Below are positions 1-8,857 of a stretch of 49,180 nucleotides of DNA, piece by piece. Source of the DNA: Roseburia sp. (GTDB lineage: Bacteria; Bacillota; Clostridia; Lachnospirales; Lachnospiraceae). The translations under genes and the position numbers were made by a program. The stretch lies in assembly GCA_023662875.1 (NCBI GenBank), contig JAMPIG010000016.1, forward strand, positions 1-49,180, read 5' to 3'. Each line of letters starts with the position of its first letter. The stretch's first letter is position 1. The notes under the pieces were generated by a model. That model was not told where the DNA came from. It did not search any database and saw nothing but the letters and a program-made list of their open reading frames with translations.

Positions 1-824
1 AGGGCGGCAAGCTGGCGGGCGACGCCGGCGCAGGCGATATCCTGCTGCTGGATGTAACGCCCCTGTCCCTGTCGATCGAGACCATGGGAGGCGTAGCGAC
101 CAGGCTGATTGAGAGAAATACGACAATCCCGACAAAGAAGAGCCAGATCTTCTCTACGGCGGCGGATAACCAGACAGCCGTGGATATCAATGTAGTACAG
201 GGCGAGAGACAGTTCGCGAAGGACAACAAGTCTCTGGGACAGTTCAGGCTGGACGGCATCCCGCCTGCAAGAAGAGGCGTTCCTCAGATCGAGGTTACCT
301 TCGATATCGACGCCAACGGTATTGTAAATGTATCCGCGAAGGATCTGGGAACCGGCAAGGAACAGCATATCACGATTACCGCAGGCTCCAATATGTCCGA
401 CGACGAGATCGAGAGAGCGGTAAAGGAAGCGGCCGAGTTTGAGGCCCAGGACAAGAAGCGCAAGGAAGCCATTGAGGCCAGAAACGACGCGGATTCCTTC
501 GTCTTCCAGACAGAGAAGGCACTGGAGGAGGTCGGCGATAAGCTGAGCGACAGCGATAAGTCCGCTGTACAGGCTGATCTGGCGGCGGTAAAGGCGATTC
601 TGGATCGGACGAAGGATCAGGAGCTGACCGACAGCGATCTCGACGAGCTGAAGGCGGCAAAGGAGAAGCTGACCAACAGCGCGCAGTCCCTCTTTACTAA
701 GATGTACGAGAATATGCAGCAGGCTCAGCAGGGCGGCGCAGGCCCGGATATGAGCGGCGCGGCGGATAATTCTTCCTCCGCTCCCGAGGACGACGTCATC
801 GACGGAGACTTCAGAGAATTATAA
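1..824 (+). CDS. dnaK: Chaperone DnaK (Hsp70), C-terminal part
   Basis: The gene is open at the left edge; the reading frame starts at base 3, so about 274 residues are visible and roughly the first 350 lie outside. The visible part begins at the end of the ATPase domain (linker-like [14 protein letters not shown]) and continues through the peptide-binding beta-sandwich ([33 protein letters not shown]) into the helical lid. It ends in a Gly/Ala-rich tail with the conserved acidic terminus ([12 protein letters not shown]). DnaK is the ATP-driven cytosolic folding chaperone that works with DnaJ and GrpE. dnaJ follows 83 nt downstream, the usual hrcA-grpE-dnaK-dnaJ order. Family identity is certain; only the upstream part and the promoter are missing. 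Confidence 0.98.
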   Translation, partial: GGKLAGDAGAGDILLLDVTPLSLSIETMGGVATRLIERNTTIPTKKSQIFSTAADNQTAVDINVVQGERQFAKDNKSLGQFRLDGIPPARRGVPQIEVTFDIDANGIVNVSAKDLGTGKEQHITITAGSNMSDDEIERAVKEAAEFEAQDKKRKEAIEARNDADSFVFQTEKALEEVGDKLSDSDKSAVQADLAAVKAILDRTKDQELTDSDLDELKAAKEKLTNSAQSLFTKMYENMQQAQQGGAGPDMSGAADNSSSAPEDDVIDGDFREL

Positions 825-834
825 GGTCAACGAA

Positions 835-869
835 TTCTCCAGGGTGAGTGAAAATCTCACCCTGGAGAA
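835..869 (+). promoter_or_regulatory. Perfect 14-bp stem-loop between dnaK and dnaJ
   Basis: The arms TTCTCCAGGGTGAG (835-848) and CTCACCCTGGAGAA (856-869) are exact reverse complements around a 7-nt loop. No T-run follows, so this is more likely a partial attenuator or an mRNA-stabilising/processing hairpin than a full terminator. It would allow dnaK to be expressed above dnaJ. Confidence 0.7.
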
Positions 870-907
870 ACTTGGGTTTATGTTTTCAGAAAGGCATGAT
901 TATCAGT

Positions 908-2092
908 ATGGCAGAACAAAAGCGAGATTATTACGAGGTTCTTGGCGTAGAAAAAAATGCCGATGACGCCGCGATTAAAAAAGCATATCGTGTTTTGGCG
1001 AAAAAATATCATCCGGATATGAACCCGGGGGACACGGAAGCCGAAAAGAAATTCAAGGAAGCGTCGGAGGCTTACGCGGTTCTCAGCGATCCCGATAAGA
1101 GACGCCAGTATGACCAGTTTGGCCATGCCGCTTTTGACGGAATGGGCGGAGGAGCGGGAGGCTTTGACTTCAGCGGTACGGATTTCAGCGATATATTCGG
1201 CGATATATTTGGCGATTTCTTTGGCGGAGGGAGCCGCCGCAGCCAGAACAGCAACGGGCCGATGAAGGGGGCGAACCTGCGAACCAGCGTCCGCCTTACC
1301 TTTGAGGAGGCGGTCTTCGGCTGCAAAAAGGAAATTGAGCTGACGATAAAGGAGACCTGTAAAACCTGTAACGGATCCGGCGCAAAGCCGGGTACGAGCC
1401 CCGAGACCTGTTCCAAGTGCGGCGGCAAGGGCCAGGTAGTCTATACCCAGCAGTCCTTTTTTGGGACGGTTCGCAATGTGCAGACCTGCCCGGAGTGCCA
1501 GGGAAGCGGAAAGGTGATCAAGGAGAAGTGCGCGGACTGCCGCGGAACCGGCTACATCCCTATGAAAAAGAGGTATTCGGTGGATATTCCCGCCGGAATC
1601 GATAACGGCCAGTCTATCCGGGAACCGGGTCTCGGAGAACCCGGCGTCAACGGCGGCCCCAGAGGAGACGCGCTGATCGAGGTAATCGTCGGAAGGCATC
1701 CGATCTTCCAGCGGCAGGACTTCAATATCTACTCTACCGTTCCCGTCTCCTTCGCCATAGCGGCGTTGGGCGGCGAGATTCTGATCGATACGGTGGACGG
1801 AAAGGTTGTCTACGACGTAAAGGCGGGGACGCAGACGGATACCAGAGTCCGGCTGCGTGAAAAGGGCGTACCTTCCTGGCGGAATAAAAATGTCCGGGGC
1901 GACCACTATGTAACGCTTGTGGTTCAGGTTCCTGATAAGCTGAGCCATGAGGCGAAGGAGCTGCTGCGCCAGTTTGACGAGGCGACGGGCGACACGCTGA
2001 ACGAGGCGGCTCGGGCGACCGCGGAGAAGAATTCCGGCGATAATAAGGAGAATAACGGTAAGGACGGGAAAAAGAAGAAGTTTTGGAAGTAG
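908..2092 (+). CDS. dnaJ: Chaperone DnaJ (Hsp40)
   Basis: Cytosolic co-chaperone that stimulates DnaK ATP hydrolysis and delivers unfolded clients. The product is 394 residues from the start [14 protein letters not shown], the canonical DnaJ N-terminus. An in-frame ATG lies 12 nt upstream at 896, and the AAAGG at 890-894 fits either start. The J domain carries the HPD signature (KKYHPDMNP). A Gly/Phe-rich region follows ([19 protein letters not shown]). Four CxxCxGxG zinc repeats are present ([32 protein letters not shown]). The C-terminal substrate-binding domains follow, ending in a Lys-rich tail. Length and architecture are those of a full type I DnaJ. Confidence 0.98.
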   Translation: MAEQKRDYYEVLGVEKNADDAAIKKAYRVLAKKYHPDMNPGDTEAEKKFKEASEAYAVLSDPDKRRQYDQFGHAAFDGMGGGAGGFDFSGTDFSDIFGDIFGDFFGGGSRRSQNSNGPMKGANLRTSVRLTFEEAVFGCKKEIELTIKETCKTCNGSGAKPGTSPETCSKCGGKGQVVYTQQSFFGTVRNVQTCPECQGSGKVIKEKCADCRGTGYIPMKKRYSVDIPAGIDNGQSIREPGLGEPGVNGGPRGDALIEVIVGRHPIFQRQDFNIYSTVPVSFAIAALGGEILIDTVDGKVVYDVKAGTQTDTRVRLREKGVPSWRNKNVRGDHYVTLVVQVPDKLSHEAKELLRQFDEATGDTLNEAARATAEKNSGDNKENNGKDGKKKKFWK

Positions 2093-2104
2093 AAGAGCAG
2101 GACA

Positions 2105-2136
2105 GGGGCTGCCGCAAGGGTGCGGCGGCTCTTTTT
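2105..2136 (+). terminator. Rho-independent terminator after dnaJ
   Basis: GGGGCTGCCGC (2106-2115 region) pairs through G-U wobbles with GCGGCGGCTC (2122-2131) around AAGGGT and is followed by TTTTT (2132-2136). It closes the dnaK-dnaJ operon. Confidence 0.8.
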
Positions 2137-2177
2137 CATGACAATAGAATTCGAGAGGTTTCGACGAATCAGGCATA

Positions 2178-2207
2178 TTTACATTGGCAGGGAATTCATG
2201 ATATACT
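2178..2207 (+). promoter_or_regulatory. Sigma-A-type promoter before the membrane-protein run
   Basis: TTTACA (2178-2183) and TATACT (2202-2207) are separated by 18 nt, each one mismatch from consensus. The site lies between the dnaJ terminator and the first membrane-protein gene, so it probably drives the genes from 2338 onward. Confidence 0.55.
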
Positions 2208-2337
2208 TGTCTATACCGAAACCGAAACATTTTTCCAAGCAGGCGGATTTTGCGGAACGTCAGCCTTTTACGGAGCAACAGACTTGAATGCGGCGTCCGC
2301 GGCAGGTGCAAAGCGGACTGTAAACAGGGAGGAGCAA

Positions 2338-3559
2338 ATGAAAAAAGCAGGTGAGTTTTGCAGGGCAATATGGATTGCAGTGTACCTGTTGCTGACTTTG
2401 ACGCTCGCAGTCCTGATCATCGCCTGCGTTACAGAGCCGCAGCATAATCTCCTGGCCGGGCAGATGGCGCTGGGAACCGTCCTGGGAGGGGCTTTTCTGA
2501 TTGCAGCCCTTTTCTTATGGGAGAGATACCTTCCTCAGAAGATCGCAGGGAACCCATGGCTTTATTACGGACTTCTGATTCTTTACGGAATCTCGCTTTA
2601 CGGAGTAAGCTGTTTTTGCAGAAACAGTCCGGACTCTTTTGCGGATTATCAGCAGGTTTGGGCGGGTGCGGCCGAGCTGGCGGCCGGGGAAGGACTGTCG
2701 CAGGAGTGGTATTTTAAAATATATGCCAACAATATTAAACCCATGCTTCTATTGAGCGTGCTGTTCCGCGCTTCGGCGGAAGGCCTGGCTCTTTTTAGTG
2801 TTTCTGGCTCTGGGATACGGCTTGATCAGCTGCTGGGCCGAAACCTACGAGATTACACAGAAGGCCAGGGAGACCAGGGAACCGATGATAGACTGGATTG
2901 CTCTGGGGATGAAGGGAGATGGCAGTTGGGAAGCGAATGCCGAGTATGGCAGTTATGTGAGAGCGTTGCCGACCAAGGCGGAAAAAGCAGAATATACCAG
3001 GGCATATATTTGGGAGAACCGGCGCGAATTTGTGAATCCGTCTCATTTGCTGCAGAAACTTAGATGGAATTTCGCAAGCGGCAATCTTGGCACAAAGGAT
3101 TATGCATATTCAGCGCTGCAGCCCGGCAACATTATCTGGGAAGCCTTCTCTCCCTGGGGAAACAATTATTGGAGAACCTCTCAGCTTTGTTTCTGTTATC
3201 TTTTCGCGATCTATCTGGTCATTTTAGGGGGGGCAGTATGTACCTTCCTGGCGCTGCTTCGGAAAAAAGAGGTTCCTCTGATAAAGAGAATCGCGGATCT
3301 CGCGCTGCTGGGAAATATTATTTTTCTGATGATCTGGGAGGCCAACAACAGGCAGCTGTATAATCAGGCACCTGTGATCCTTCTCGGCGGATTCTTGAAT
3401 ATCATGATGATTCTCGGGTGTCTGCGGAGGAGGGGGCGGAAGCCGTTGAGAGCCATAGAGGGAGTTGTTTCGGCGGCGGCTGACAGCGCAGGTCAAAAAG
3501 CGGCGGAACCGTCAGTCGCAGCGGGGCGTCAGAAAAGAGGAGCTGCCTTCAGGCGATAA
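2338..3559 (+). pseudogene. Broken polytopic glycosyltransferase-like membrane protein
   Basis: Two halves of one protein lie in different frames. The N-terminal half (2338 to about 2770) gives three membrane helices and then a loop ending in NNIKPMLLLSVLFRA. The C-terminal half, in the next frame from about 2770 to the stop at 3557-3559, starts inside a helix (KAWLFLVFLALGYGLISCW). It continues with a long extracellular-looking loop (EITQKARETREPMIDW to WEAFSPWGNNYWRTSQ) and three further helices. The first frame continues only as nonsense to 3063. The junction lacks the membrane helices expected between the two halves, so an internal deletion that also changed frame is the simplest reading. 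The intact protein would be an integral membrane protein of the GT-C/sugar-transfer type; this is an inference from topology and neighbours. No slippery heptamer for recoding was seen. Confidence 0.75.
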
Positions 3560-3596
3560 GAAACAGGAAAACGGCGCGGAAGGAGTCGGGGGAGGA

Positions 3597-5192
3597 ATGA
3601 GGATTACGATGAATCTCAGATGGAAAATTCAGAAAAAAAATTATGCTACGCTTCTCTTTTTCGTCTTGATGGCGATAGGGATTGCCGCCCGCGTGATCGG
3701 ATTCGGCGTCGTTCCCGGCGACCTGAATCAGGACGAGGCTTATGCGGGCTATGAAGCCTATTCGCTCCTGATTTACGGCATGGATTCTGCGGGCTATCGG
3801 TTTCCGGTGTATCTGTATACCTGGGGGAGCGGGATGAGCGCCCTGAATACTTACCTGATGATGCCCTTTATAGCGCTGTTCGGGCCGAAAATCTGGGTGA
3901 TCCGGCTGCCGCAGCTGATCATCGCCTGCCTGACTCTATGGGTGGTTTATCTGCTCGCAAGGAGGATGTTTGACGAGAGGATCGCGCTGTTTACCCTGTT
4001 TCTGCTGGCGATCTGTCCGTGGCATATCACCATGTCGCGCTGGGGACTGGACGCCAATCTTGCGCCGGGCTTCCTGATTTTTGCCCTGTACTTTTATATC
4101 AGGGGGCTGGAAAACTCTAAGTACCTGATGTTATCCTCGCTGATGTACGGGCTTTCGCTGTACTGTTACGCTACGATCTGGGCGATTGTGCCGGTTCTTA
4201 TCGCGGCGGAGTTTTTGTACGGGCTGTATGTGAAAAAGCTCCGCCTCGACCGTTATGTAGTTCTCTCCGTTCTGATTCTGGGAGCGACGGCCCTGCCGCT
4301 TATATTATTTCTGTTGGTTAATATGGGGGTGCTGGAGGAAATCCGCCTTCCGTTTCTTTCGATTCCCAGGCTCCTGTATATGAGAAGCGACGATATGGAG
4401 CTGAATTTGGCGGTTCTTGTAGAACGGGCGAAGAATGTCTGGCGGTTGATGAAGGTACAGTCGGATAATATCGTGGCGGACGGTACGGAGGAATACGGTA
4501 TTTATTATTCCGGCACATTATCCTTCTTTATGCTGGGCGTCTATTATTGCCTGCGGACGTGGCTGAAAAAAGTACGCCGCAGAGAATATGCGCCGGAGTT
4601 TTTGCTTTTGCTCCAGACGGCGGCGGGTATCGGTTTGGGGATGCTGCTGACACGCACGACTATTTACCGCAATAATATTCTGTTTATCCCGATGGTGATG
4701 ATCGCGGCCCGGGGAGTGTGCTATCTTTTTGAGCTGATCAATATCCGGGAGCTGATTCTGCCGGTTCTGTACTATCTTGTGATGTTCGCGGGCTTTATGC
4801 ACTATTACTTTACGGACTACGCGGATCTGGCAGCCTATCCTTTCTGCCGCGGGCTGGAGGCGGCGGTAGAGGAGGCGGCGTCTTACGAGGGGCCGATCTA
4901 TTATAGCCGGGGGATCGAGCATTCCAGAATCCTTTTTCTGACCCGGGAACCGGTTCAGAATTTTATCGATACGGTGGAATACTATTATTATCCCGCCCGA
5001 TATCTTGAGGCAAAGTCCTTCAGCCGTTACAGCTGTGAGTTTGACGCGGAAAATCCGGATGTCAACGCGACCTATCTGTTGGGAAGGAACGTAGACTGGG
5101 ATTTCTACGAGGAACAGGGATTTACGGTGCATCGGTACGATTGGTTCGCGGTGGCGCATCACCCGGACAACGTGCATCAGGGTGGGGAGTGA
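3597..5192 (+). CDS. GT39-like polytopic glycosyltransferase
   Basis: A 531-residue integral membrane protein with about ten hydrophobic helices. The first extracytoplasmic loop carries an acidic motif (DLNQDEAYAGYEAY) typical of GT-C/GT39 enzymes, which use a lipid-phosphate sugar donor at the outer face of the membrane. The C-terminal third is soluble and Tyr-rich (VEYYYYPARYLEAKSF). The start at 3597 lies behind AGGAGT at 3581; a second ATG at 3609 behind GGAGGA is equally possible. It overlaps an open stretch of the next gene and sits in a run of similar proteins, suggesting surface polysaccharide or protein glycosylation. The acceptor and the sugar cannot be told from sequence. Confidence 0.8.
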   Translation: MRITMNLRWKIQKKNYATLLFFVLMAIGIAARVIGFGVVPGDLNQDEAYAGYEAYSLLIYGMDSAGYRFPVYLYTWGSGMSALNTYLMMPFIALFGPKIWVIRLPQLIIACLTLWVVYLLARRMFDERIALFTLFLLAICPWHITMSRWGLDANLAPGFLIFALYFYIRGLENSKYLMLSSLMYGLSLYCYATIWAIVPVLIAAEFLYGLYVKKLRLDRYVVLSVLILGATALPLILFLLVNMGVLEEIRLPFLSIPRLLYMRSDDMELNLAVLVERAKNVWRLMKVQSDNIVADGTEEYGIYYSGTLSFFMLGVYYCLRTWLKKVRRREYAPEFLLLLQTAAGIGLGMLLTRTTIYRNNILFIPMVMIAARGVCYLFELINIRELILPVLYYLVMFAGFMHYYFTDYADLAAYPFCRGLEAAVEEAASYEGPIYYSRGIEHSRILFLTREPVQNFIDTVEYYYYPARYLEAKSFSRYSCEFDAENPDVNATYLLGRNVDWDFYEEQGFTVHRYDWFAVAHHPDNVHQGGE

Positions 5193-5226
5193 ATACAGAG
5201 TGGACGCAGCGAGTGGGTGGGTAGAA

Positions 5227-6882
5227 ATGAAAAAGGCAATATTAGCATGGATCGTTTTAATGGCGGCGGGGGTTCTTTCCTTCCTTTACTGGGGAAACCG
5301 AAAGGAAATATGGTTCTGCGACGAAATATTCAGCTATGAATCCGCTAACGGCTTTGAGGAGGTCTGGCCTGCCACGCGCACGGGAGAGTGGATGACGGGG
5401 AAGGATGTGGAAGCCTTTTTTTCAGCGGATTCGGAGCGGCTTTCGCTGAATGAGATTACCGTGCGTTTATATAATGACCACGTCCCGCTGTATTTCTGGC
5501 TGTTCCGCATGGTCTCGTTTTTCTTTTTTAAGGGCAGCGGCTCCATGTGGATCGGATTGAGTATAAATCTGGCGTTTTATCTTGTGTTTCTGGGGCTGGG
5601 ATATTGGAGCTTTTATAAGCTGACCGGCAAGCCCTGGCTTTCCTGCGTCGCGATGGCTTTGGCCGGCGTTACGAACCGCCTGATTCTGGAGCAGATAACG
5701 ATGCTGCGGATGTATATGATGCTCTTGCTGGCGGAGTGCCTTCTGCTTCTGGCGGGAGCGTGGATTCTGAAGAACGCAGGAGAGAAAAGACTGTCGCCGG
5801 GAATCTGGATTTATCTCTATCCGGTCAGCGTGTTCGGTTTTTTGACCCATTATGATTACTGGATTTTTTACGCGGTGACTGCGGCGGCGGTCTGCCTGTG
5901 GCTTTTGCTGGCGGCGGTTCGAAAGAGCGGAAAGAGGTTTCTTTTTACGGGGGAAGTCCGTTATGTACTGGCCTGGGCAGGCTGCTTTATCGTCTCGCTT
6001 CTTACGACGATCTGGCTGTTTCCCTATTGCAGGTGGAATCTGAACCGCGGGAAGGGGCAGATGGCGTTGCGGTCGGTCTTTGACTTTTCCCGGGAGAAGC
6101 TCGATAAAATCGTCTGGGGCTATCGGAGGCTGTCCGCTTCCGTCTTCGGGGAGGGGATACCCTGGGGAATCGGGCTGCTGCTTCTTTTTGGATGCATAGC
6201 TGGCGGGCTGCTGGTTCTGTACCGGAAAAGGGAGAAGAAAAAGCTGGCCGGGCTGTGTCTGACCGTATTGATCTGCCAGCTGTATCAGTTTGCGGTATGC
6301 TTCACCATGCCGGCCGGGTGGGAGGAGCGGTATCTCTGGTGTGTCTTTACCCTTATGACGCTTTGCGCGGCCTACGGGGTTCTGCTGGTTTGCGGGGAGG
6401 CTGCCGTCGGCCTGCGGGGCGGAGAGAGGGGAGCAGTTTCCGGCCTGCGGGGCAGGAAGAGGCGGATAGCCGCAGGATATGCCGCCGCGGCGCTTCTGAC
6501 GGCTGGAATCCTCGCTGGCGAATTCCGGGTGATCGATCACGGGAACGGAGTGGCATACTTATTCGAGCCGGGGAGAGAGTTGTCCGTTTTGAGGGAAAAC
6601 AGCAGCATTCCCTGGGTGGTATACGGAGAGATGGAGAAGGGATATTCCTATTATGACTGGACGATTCCGGAGCGTATCTGCTTTTTGAATCCGGCCAATA
6701 TGGAAGAAAATGTTGAAGCGATCCGGGAATTGCAGGGGCAGGAAGAGTGTATTTTGTATATCTTTGAGGAGAACCTGGCGGAGGCGACAGAGCTGTTGGA
6801 GAGACAGCTTGGGAAGGAGCTTCAGGTACGGTATCTGATGAAGAGCACTTATTCATCGGTTTATCGGGTTGAAATAAAGTAG
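5227..6882 (+). CDS. GT39-like polytopic glycosyltransferase
   Basis: A 551-residue integral membrane protein. A signal-anchor helix (AILAWIVLMAAGVLSFLYW) is followed by the GT-C-type acidic motif WFCDEIFSYESANGFEEVW in the first outer loop, about nine more helices, and a soluble C-terminal domain. The ATG at 5227 gives a normal helix-first N-terminus; a GTG at 5182 in the same frame would overlap the previous gene. Seven nt separate it from the following O-antigen-ligase-like gene, so the two are co-transcribed. The low-complexity segment GLRGGERGAVSGLRGRKRR near residue 400 lies between two helices. Function as a lipid-linked sugar transferase is inferred from the motif and topology. Confidence 0.8.
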   Translation: MKKAILAWIVLMAAGVLSFLYWGNRKEIWFCDEIFSYESANGFEEVWPATRTGEWMTGKDVEAFFSADSERLSLNEITVRLYNDHVPLYFWLFRMVSFFFFKGSGSMWIGLSINLAFYLVFLGLGYWSFYKLTGKPWLSCVAMALAGVTNRLILEQITMLRMYMMLLLAECLLLLAGAWILKNAGEKRLSPGIWIYLYPVSVFGFLTHYDYWIFYAVTAAAVCLWLLLAAVRKSGKRFLFTGEVRYVLAWAGCFIVSLLTTIWLFPYCRWNLNRGKGQMALRSVFDFSREKLDKIVWGYRRLSASVFGEGIPWGIGLLLLFGCIAGGLLVLYRKREKKKLAGLCLTVLICQLYQFAVCFTMPAGWEERYLWCVFTLMTLCAAYGVLLVCGEAAVGLRGGERGAVSGLRGRKRRIAAGYAAAALLTAGILAGEFRVIDHGNGVAYLFEPGRELSVLRENSSIPWVVYGEMEKGYSYYDWTIPERICFLNPANMEENVEAIRELQGQEECILYIFEENLAEATELLERQLGKELQVRYLMKSTYSSVYRVEIK

Positions 6883-6889
6883 GCGGAAT

Positions 6890-8857
6890 ATGCGAAGACA
6901 GAAGGAATTTTTGGGACTGCTCTGCAGCCTTTATATGATCGGGATGACGGTATTGCTGCCGCTTTACACGGGAGGCACTTTTTCGGATCTGGGGGATACG
7001 AAATATGTGATGTTCCGAAATCTGACTCTGCTGTGCCTGGGAGTATGGCTGGTAATCTCCGCGGCGGAGGGGCTGGGAGAGCTGGTCAGGATGCTGCGGC
7101 ACGCGGGTTCCGGCTGGAGGAACGAAGAGGAACGCTTCGATGAGGAGCATTCCGGCAGGCCGCGGTGCCTGAGCGTCACGGATGTCTTTATGCTGCTGTA
7201 CGGAGGGGCGGTTCTGATATCCGCCCTCTGCAGCCAATACGAGAGGACGCCTTGGACAGGCTATCACGAATGGTATATGGGTGCGGTTTCCCAGCTGCTG
7301 TTTGTGGGGATCTATTTTTTTATTTCAAGATGCTACGACGGGAAACGCTATCCGGTTTTTCTGGGGATCGGCGGTTTTTCCCTGGTGATTTTTTTCGGGA
7401 TTCTGCACCGTCTTGGCGTGGATCCGCTGGGACTGTTGAAGGATTTTGGCACAATGGCCTGGACCTATAGCCATATGTTGTCAACCGTGGGGAATATCAA
7501 CTGGTTTTGCGGGTATGTCAGTGTGACGCTGGCGCTGCCGACGGCGCTTTATCTGAAGTGCGAGAGCAGGTGGCGGCGGGCCGCGCTGTATCTCGTCAGC
7601 GTAGCCGGACTTTTTCTGCTCTTTATCCAGGGCAGCGATATCGGCGTGATTCTGACGGCGGTCTGCCTGCTGGTCTGCCTGGTCTGGGGACTCGGGGACG
7701 GGACGGTTTTCCGCAGAACTTTTTTATTGCTGGCGGGGATGGCGTTCCTGCTCCCCTGCTATAGCCGATTGGCGGCGCTACTGGGCGAAAGCGCGCTGAT
7801 GGCCTTGCCGGAGGACAGTATAGGCTGGCGGGTCATCGGAAGTAATCTGTGGTGGATTGTGGGAGCCGGAGCGCTGGGGTTGTGGGCCTTGCTGTGGAGA
7901 TCGGACGCGGGGGCGCGGGGAGCCTGGAACCTGAGGCGGCCGGACGCAGGGATGCGGGGAGCCTGGAACCCGAGGCGGCCGGACGCGGGGGCGCAAAGGA
8001 CATGGAGTCCCTGGAGATCGGACGCAGGGACGCGGGAGAATTGGGAATGTTGCGTGAGGTCGTCAGAGAATCGTGAGGGAGGCGGGCGTCTTAACGTCCG
8101 AGTTACTCGTCTCCAGGTAGCCGGAGTCGTTTTGCTGCTCCTGGCGCTGGCGGGCGGAGCGGCCTTTTTCCTTGCAGGGCAGCCGACGGGCGAAATGTGG
8201 GGAAACGGACGGGGTGCCTTATGGCGGACGGCGCTGCAGGGCTTTCGCCGGAACGGGCCGCTGCAAAAGCTGATCGGCGTAGGGCCGGACTGCTTTGCGG
8301 AATATACTTACTCCGTTTTTTCAAGGGATGCTTTTCCAGAGCTGGAGGGCAGATGGGCGGGGACTGTGTATGCCAACGCCCATAATGAGTGGTTGAATCA
8401 TCTGATAAACCTTGGTATCATAGGAACAGGCTGTTATCTGGGGATTTTTCTCTCCGGGGCGGTGCGGTATCGAAGGCGGCTGCCGGGTATTCTGGCGCTG
8501 GCTATGTACGGTACAGCTTCCCTGACAGGCTTCCAGCAGTGTATGAGTACGCCGCTGCTGTTCCTGATGCTGGGGCTGTGCGAGAGCGCCGAGGGGGGAG
8601 TGTCGCCGTCGGGCGGCCGGAAAGAAGGCGGAGAGCGGAAGGATGCGCTGCCATCGGGCGGCCGGGAAGAAGGCGGAGAGCGGAAGGATGCGCTGCCGTC
8701 GGGCGGCCGGGAAGAAGGCGGAGAGCGGAAGGATGCGCTGCCATCGGGCGGCCGGGAAGAAGGCGGAGAGCGGAAGGATGCGCTGCCGTCGGGCGGCCGG
8801 GAAGAAGACAGGAAGCGGGAGGATAACGATTATGAAGTGGATGAGATTTCGGATTAA
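6890..8857 (+). CDS. O-antigen ligase/polymerase-like (Wzy_C) membrane protein with two repeat arrays
   Basis: A 655-residue polytopic membrane protein. The C-terminal half contains the Wzy_C/WaaL-type loop with a conserved His in NAHNEWLNHLINLGIIG. Members of this family join or transfer lipid-linked glycan chains at the outer face of the membrane. The ATG at 6890 follows AGGCGG. Two minisatellites are inserted in frame: a 13-residue unit (R-x-DAG-x-R-x-x-W) about four times at residues 337-388, and a 15-residue unit (GGREEGGERKDALPS) about 4.4 times near the C-terminus. Both lie outside predicted helices, in loops or the tail, so the enzyme core may still work. The 3' end overlaps prmA by 26 nt. 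Substrate is unknown. Confidence 0.75.
   Translation: MRRQKEFLGLLCSLYMIGMTVLLPLYTGGTFSDLGDTKYVMFRNLTLLCLGVWLVISAAEGLGELVRMLRHAGSGWRNEEERFDEEHSGRPRCLSVTDVFMLLYGGAVLISALCSQYERTPWTGYHEWYMGAVSQLLFVGIYFFISRCYDGKRYPVFLGIGGFSLVIFFGILHRLGVDPLGLLKDFGTMAWTYSHMLSTVGNINWFCGYVSVTLALPTALYLKCESRWRRAALYLVSVAGLFLLFIQGSDIGVILTAVCLLVCLVWGLGDGTVFRRTFLLLAGMAFLLPCYSRLAALLGESALMALPEDSIGWRVIGSNLWWIVGAGALGLWALLWRSDAGARGAWNLRRPDAGMRGAWNPRRPDAGAQRTWSPWRSDAGTRENWECCVRSSENREGGGRLNVRVTRLQVAGVVLLLLALAGGAAFFLAGQPTGEMWGNGRGALWRTALQGFRRNGPLQKLIGVGPDCFAEYTYSVFSRDAFPELEGRWAGTVYANAHNEWLNHLINLGIIGTGCYLGIFLSGAVRYRRRLPGILALAMYGTASLTGFQQCMSTPLLFLMLGLCESAEGGVSPSGGRKEGGERKDALPSGGREEGGERKDALPSGGREEGGERKDALPSGGREEGGERKDALPSGGREEDRKREDNDYEVDEISD
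7898..8053 (+). repeat. 39-bp in-frame tandem repeat, 4 copies
   Basis: Units begin at 7898, 7937, 7976 and 8015. Each encodes 13 residues of the form R[SP]DAGxRxxWxxx. The first two are nearly identical and the last is diverged. The array sits in a loop of the Wzy_C-like protein. Confidence 0.85.
8611..8805 (+). repeat. 45-bp in-frame tandem repeat, about 4.4 copies
   Basis: Units start at 8611, 8656, 8701, 8746 and 8791 (partial). Copies 1 and 3 end in CCATC and copies 2 and 4 in CCGTC, so the array probably grew by duplicating a 90-bp pair. It encodes GGREEGGERKDALPS in the tail of the Wzy_C-like protein and lies just upstream of the prmA start. Confidence 0.95.

Noticed and set aside
878-2368. 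496-residue open frame on the - strand opposite dnaJ
   Set aside because: Antisense shadow of dnaJ; Arg/Leu-rich composition and no start context.
2760-2800. Programmed +1 frameshift joining the two halves of the membrane protein
   Set aside because: No recoding signal was seen and the middle helices are missing, so mutation with deletion explains it better.
8643-8831. N-terminal extension of PrmA through the 45-bp repeat array
   Set aside because: The frame is open only because the GC-rich repeat lacks stops in all forward frames; a good ribosome site and the family N-terminus fix the start at 8832.
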